Shown in pieces: positions 29,667-33,417 of a stretch of DNA of 33,417 bases (positions are counted from its first letter, which is position 1; every line of letters starts with the position of its first letter). This DNA comes from Ophiothrix spiculata (lineage: Eukaryota; Echinodermata; Ophiuroidea; Amphilepidida; Ophiotrichidae). The notes under the pieces are model-generated. The model ran no database searches. It was not told where the DNA came from and was given only the letters and a program-made list of their open reading frames with translations. Position numbers and translations under genes: made by a program. The stretch is from NCBI GenBank assembly GCA_000969725.1, contig JXSR01S007942.1; one strand, 5' to 3'.

Positions 29667-31430
29667 TTAATATAAAACCTGTAATTTTCTGACTATCCAT
29701 TCACATCAGCGATATGGCGTTCAACCAAATAAAAGCCTCCGGTAGCCGCTGGTACCTAAATCAATTCTCTACATTTCTAAAACTATTTCCATTACTATCT
29801 ATTGCTTTTTTGAACTTCCTAAAAGAGCAGTGATTACTTGACCGCTGCCGCAAGTGTTGGGAATAAACGAAACATTTTCTCGCACAGAAAAACCCCTTGA
29901 ATGGTCAGTTTTTTCATCAGCATGAAAACCAGCAGACAGATCAATTCCTTTTGCCTTACAGGATTTTAATTTGCTTGGTCAAACACTTTCATCTCGGTCT
30001 TCTCCATTTTATGTTTGCTCAAATAGCTCTAAACTTAAAATTCACCTGCCCTGCCAAAGTTTGCAATAATATTTGGACCATACGCACCCTAGGGAGGAGG
30101 GGGTCGGAGCTTATTTACAGCAGTTCTGCACACATTGGGGTGATAATTCAACTTGAATTTTGTGAACCAAAATGCTTTTGCTATCTTTGAAATATACAAA
30201 TTCACAAATTTTGAAAGGTGCCAAATTTAATGTCTTGCAACAATTTTTGTCATCGCAAAATTACTGATGCAAAATTAATCCTTGCAAAAATACTGCTGGT
30301 GGTAGCTTGCAAAATCATGTTTACGGCCCGGGTTTGAGTATTGTGAAGTTATTGATACAGGTTGAAACTGTTTCATGTTAAAGTGGAATCTATATGCTCA
30401 TGTGAATTAGTTGAAATATTTCATACAATTAAATTTAAATTGCAGTTAAAGAAATCATACAAAATGAAATTATACAAGTCTTTTTAAATATAAAAATAGT
30501 ATTGTTTAGCTAAACTAGTTAGAAATGCCTTGAGTGGTATTTGAAAAAGGGAACACATTTTCAGCAATAAAAAAAATCTGAATCACCCCTCCCCCAATAA
30601 TTTGACAGCCTTGCTTCCAAACATTCCATCATCGATGCGGTACTGCAAAGCTATACGCTGTCAATAACCACTAATTTAATCATCAAATTTAAGAATTTGG
30701 TGGAATGATATATCTTTAGAAGAATCTGTCGATAACCGGTAATTTAATCATCAAATTTAAGAATATTCACTCCCTGCGCAACATTTTTGTTACATATTAC
30801 GGTGAACATTCTCAAGTTAGAAACATATCTATCTTAATTTTGAAATAACTATAACTAAATTATAAAAAATTTGATCACATATAGAAAAACTAAGAATTTA
30901 ACATTTTGATAAAGAAAAATCAAAATTTTCATAACTCTAGTCTGTCCATCTTAATTTTCATAACTACTTCAAAATCAATTGCATAGTTTAAATATAAGAT
31001 TTCTACATCATGTGCCAATTTTTCTCACCGTTACGGCGATGAAATATTGAGTGAAATGCCAGTGTTGGCATTTCCAATTATAACCGTGTCATTTCACATC
31101 AAGACATGCTTGACAAACAGCTTTTCTACGACTAAATATAGCCCATCATTTGACTTTTTTCTAAACTTGCTTCACTCTACAGTCCTACAGTCCATCCAAT
31201 TTCAAATAATCAATATCTTATTTGCTAAATATTAGACAGATATATGCTTCAGTTGCTTATGTGCATATTGAAAATGTCTTTAGGCAAAAAATTGCTAAAA
31301 ATTATGAAGCAAATGAAAGCAGCGACAGACTGACAATTATTATTTGACTAAAATAACCTAAATTTGGTTTTTACATGAATTTGTAACTTGACAACCATAC
31401 AACATAGATGACAGTCAGTGAAAAAATCAT
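29667..31430. other. Intronic stretch with one short direct repeat
   Basis: At 30220-30330 there is a patch of gcaaaattaat/cttgcaaaa words that may be a relic of the TACTGTAAAC-type MITEs. Apart from the direct repeat at 30658-30766 nothing is recognised. Confidence 0.5.
30658..30766. repeat. Direct repeat, two 39-bp units, 69-bp period
   Basis: ctgtcaataaccactaattt at 30658 and ctgtcgataaccggtaattt at about 30727, each followed by the identical aatcatcaaatttaagaat. Confidence 0.8.
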
Positions 31431-31497
31431 TGATCATCCAGGATTTGAACCTGGTACCTACCCTTGGCATTACTAGCACCACACTCTACCAACCTCA
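31431..31497 (-). pseudogene. tRNA-Thr(AGT)-like relic or tRNA-derived SINE head
   Basis: The minus strand shows a perfect T arm (CCAGG-TTCAAAT-CCTGG), a 5-bp anticodon stem with two G-U pairs (TGGTG / TGCCA), the loop CTAGTAA with anticodon AGT at 31472-31474, and a D-arm remnant TTGGTAGAGTG. The 3' acceptor strand (ATGATCA) has no matching 5' strand and the D arm is shortened, so a working tRNA is unlikely. A and B box words are present. Confidence 0.65.
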
Positions 31498-32021
31498 ATT
31501 TTGGTTACATTTCTGATTTCATAATGTAAATAACTCAATATAATCTGGCTGGCTACTGTAAAATTCAGGATTTTATCAGGTTTTTTCCCTTCTTTTACTA
31601 GGATAAAAAAAATTCAAGTTGTGCATTAGAAAGCATAGATATATCTTGCATCTGCACTATAGTAAATGAACTACATATTCAATATGTCTTTAAAAATAAT
31701 TGTGGTATGTGTCAAAATGTATTAAAATAAGAACCACATAATTCTATTCCGCGGCATTTCAATTAAGTCACAAATTCAAAATGTGCATAATTATATCATA
31801 TCAAATCGAGCCAACTCAGTCTGAGTCAATACAACTACCACCTTGCCAATTATTACAACGCCAGCTGATACAAGACGTATCATTTCTTGTCGGACGTACT
31901 ATAAAACGAGTTGATTGACCATCAGGCAATTAGCCAATGCTATCATTCACAATGACGAGAGGTCAACACTGCCATAGATCGTACCTAGCATGAGTGGCAC
32001 GCAACTGAACAAAACAGACTT
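31498..32021. other. Intronic stretch, no feature seen
   Basis: Plain AT-rich intron. Confidence 0.55.
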
Positions 32022-32029
32022 GAGATGAG

Positions 32030-32355
32030 CCCAGGGGGGGAGGGAGTTCTCAAAAAAAAAACTGTACGGGGGTGTGCCAAGCAGACTTTGCGATAAGGAC
32101 CGTTCTCTATAACTAAAAAGGCAATTTTGCAACCCTTCACCATACCATTTTTCCACAAAAAGCACCCAATTTGGGTCAAATTGGGCACTTTTTAAGGCAA
32201 TTTTCCCAAAAAAAACACAAAATTTTTCCATTTGGGCGCATTAGGTCCGTGTCAAAAACCCACCCATCGATATACCTAAAATGTCAAAATTATACCCCAA
32301 AACCGTGGCATATACCCGTATATCAACCTAATGTGAGAACCCCCCACCCCCCGGG
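32030..32355. mobile_element. DNA transposon remnant with exact 8-bp target duplication
   Basis: 326 bp flanked by GAGATGAG on both sides (32022-32029 and 32356-32363). The ends CCCAGGGGGGGGAGGGAGTT and, inverted, CCCGGGGGGTGGGGGGTTCT are G-rich imperfect inverted repeats. The interior is non-coding; minus-strand frames over it are shadows. An 8-bp duplication suits hAT or P-type elements. Confidence 0.85.
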
Positions 32356-32363
32356 GAGATGAG

Positions 32364-33417
32364 AGCCAAATCGAGATGGGATTCTTATAAAAAAAGGCAG
32401 CTGAAGGTTCTATATATTGGTTCTCCATCTACTGATGAATCAGACCCTTTAAATCTGAAGCTCAAAAATGAAACGTATCTTTCATCCACAAAAGCAGCGA
32501 GTTGACCCGAACTCATGTACTTTTTCCCTTCATTTCATCCCATTTTGACGAGAGAGTAAGTAGTTGTGTGCCTAGCACTTTGCCAGAGTGATCAGAAGGT
32601 TCCGCTCTGTTTGCAATACGTTCCCTGTGTAATACAAGAACACAATCTATCGGATGCTAAGTTCATTTTGAAGTCGATGCAATACTACATTCTGTGAGTT
32701 TGAAGATGATTTGAACATGATAGGATTTTGTGAGGTTAGTGAACAGTTTCTCAGTGGTTTGAATGCGGTTTCATGGCTGTCTACAGCTACACTGACTCAC
32801 ATTATACAAATGCCCAAAAGAAATGAAATATCAAACAACTTCAATAAAAATAAAAGCGTAAAACTGTTGAAAATGTCACCAGAGCTCTAACTTATTAAAA
32901 CAGAGGATATCAAATAGTGAGCTTTTAACACTGAACACTAATAAACAAAATTGTACACATCTTCAGTAGATAGCAGTCCTATTAATAAAAACACTACACC
33001 CTATATGAGTGTTTTATTGCTCTTTACTATTTGTGGTTATTTTGGTCAACATCTGTATCAGAAAACTTAAATAGTTTATCCAAATTGAAATAAAAGGTCA
33101 GTTTAGACTTGTCGGATAGCATGATATATACGAAAATGGGTTATATTTTTACCCTGATTCACCACTTAAAATTTTATAGACACATCTTTTTATGAAAATG
33201 GTAAAGGAGAGTGCAAAAACAAATCTGCAGATGCAGGCAAAACACAAATGGCGATATTCATCCATGACAAATGGCCCAACCTTAATTACTGTTATCACCA
33301 AGATCATAACACCACCTTTATAAATGATGGCATGTCATTAGGTGGGTATGCTAAAAAGGTGGTGTTGTTACATTTTTTCGTGGGTTCTCGAACTTAATTT
33401 GATGTAAATTCACTATT
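32364..33417. other. Intronic stretch to window end
   Basis: No exon seen. A 12-bp perfect stem (aacaccaccttt at 33308-33319, inverse at 33355-33366) encloses a 35-nt spacer, possibly the core of a small MITE. The next upstream cadherin exon must lie beyond this end. Confidence 0.5.

Noticed and set aside
31431-31497. Functional tRNA-Thr gene
   Set aside because: No pairing partner for the 3' acceptor strand and a shortened D arm.
1-33417. CRISPR array, operons, ribosome binding sites, prophage
   Set aside because: The window is an animal gene with spliceosomal introns; the repeats are MITEs and duplications without regular spacers.

Overview
This window is eukaryotic: about 33 kb of AT-rich animal DNA carrying the middle of one gene on the minus strand. 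Seven exons (34-371, 1605-1774, 3034-3307, 6172-6401, 7441-7845, 15613-15724, 24675-24888) were read by eye. Each has consensus AG acceptors and GT donors, and every intron phase matches across its neighbours (2 in, 0, 1, 1, 0, 1, 0, 2 out, in transcript order). Joined, they give 1743 nt and one open frame of about 580 codons. The gene runs off both ends of the window: the 5' exons lie beyond 33417 and the 3' exons below position 1.

The product is a run of extracellular cadherin (EC) repeats, called a to f here from N to C: four complete and one partial at each end. The linkers are DINDCTPTF, NVNDEPPLF, DINDNTPIF and DVNDKTPTF; the fifth is degenerate (DLPPEW) and has lost the calcium-binding DxNDN. 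From family knowledge, the closest match I recognise is an invertebrate classical (type III) cadherin of the Drosophila N-cadherin (CadN) kind. This rests on the run RKTDGLLP, a DDGNCC motif, PLTGIC before a DVND linker, and a linker of the form PP[VE]W. The gene would then make a cell-surface homophilic adhesion receptor. The organism is probably a marine invertebrate, perhaps an echinoderm or another non-chordate deuterostome. That guess comes from the cadherin type, base composition and repeats, and is weak.

All the rest is intron. Introns in transcript order: at least 8.5 kb (24889-33417), 8.95 kb, 7.77 kb, 1.04 kb, 2.86 kb, 1.26 kb and 1.23 kb. They are packed with non-autonomous DNA transposons (TA-, TTAA-, 8-bp and 9-bp-target types, some nested), 3' ends of non-LTR retrotransposons of two kinds, two large fold-back structures, a 1.79-kb tandem duplication, a tRNA-Thr-like relic and several microsatellites.

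The most unusual structures are: (1) a 152-bp unit, the last 132 nt of exon 3034-3307 plus its 5' splice site, repeated three times in tandem, which leaves two decoy exon ends in the intron; (2) a 1.79-kb tandem duplication whose 487-bp core reads identical in both copies although its flanks have diverged; (3) a TA-type MITE family in which two of three clear copies were split by other transposons, one with a clean 9-bp target duplication. I found no prokaryotic genes, rRNA or CRISPR array.
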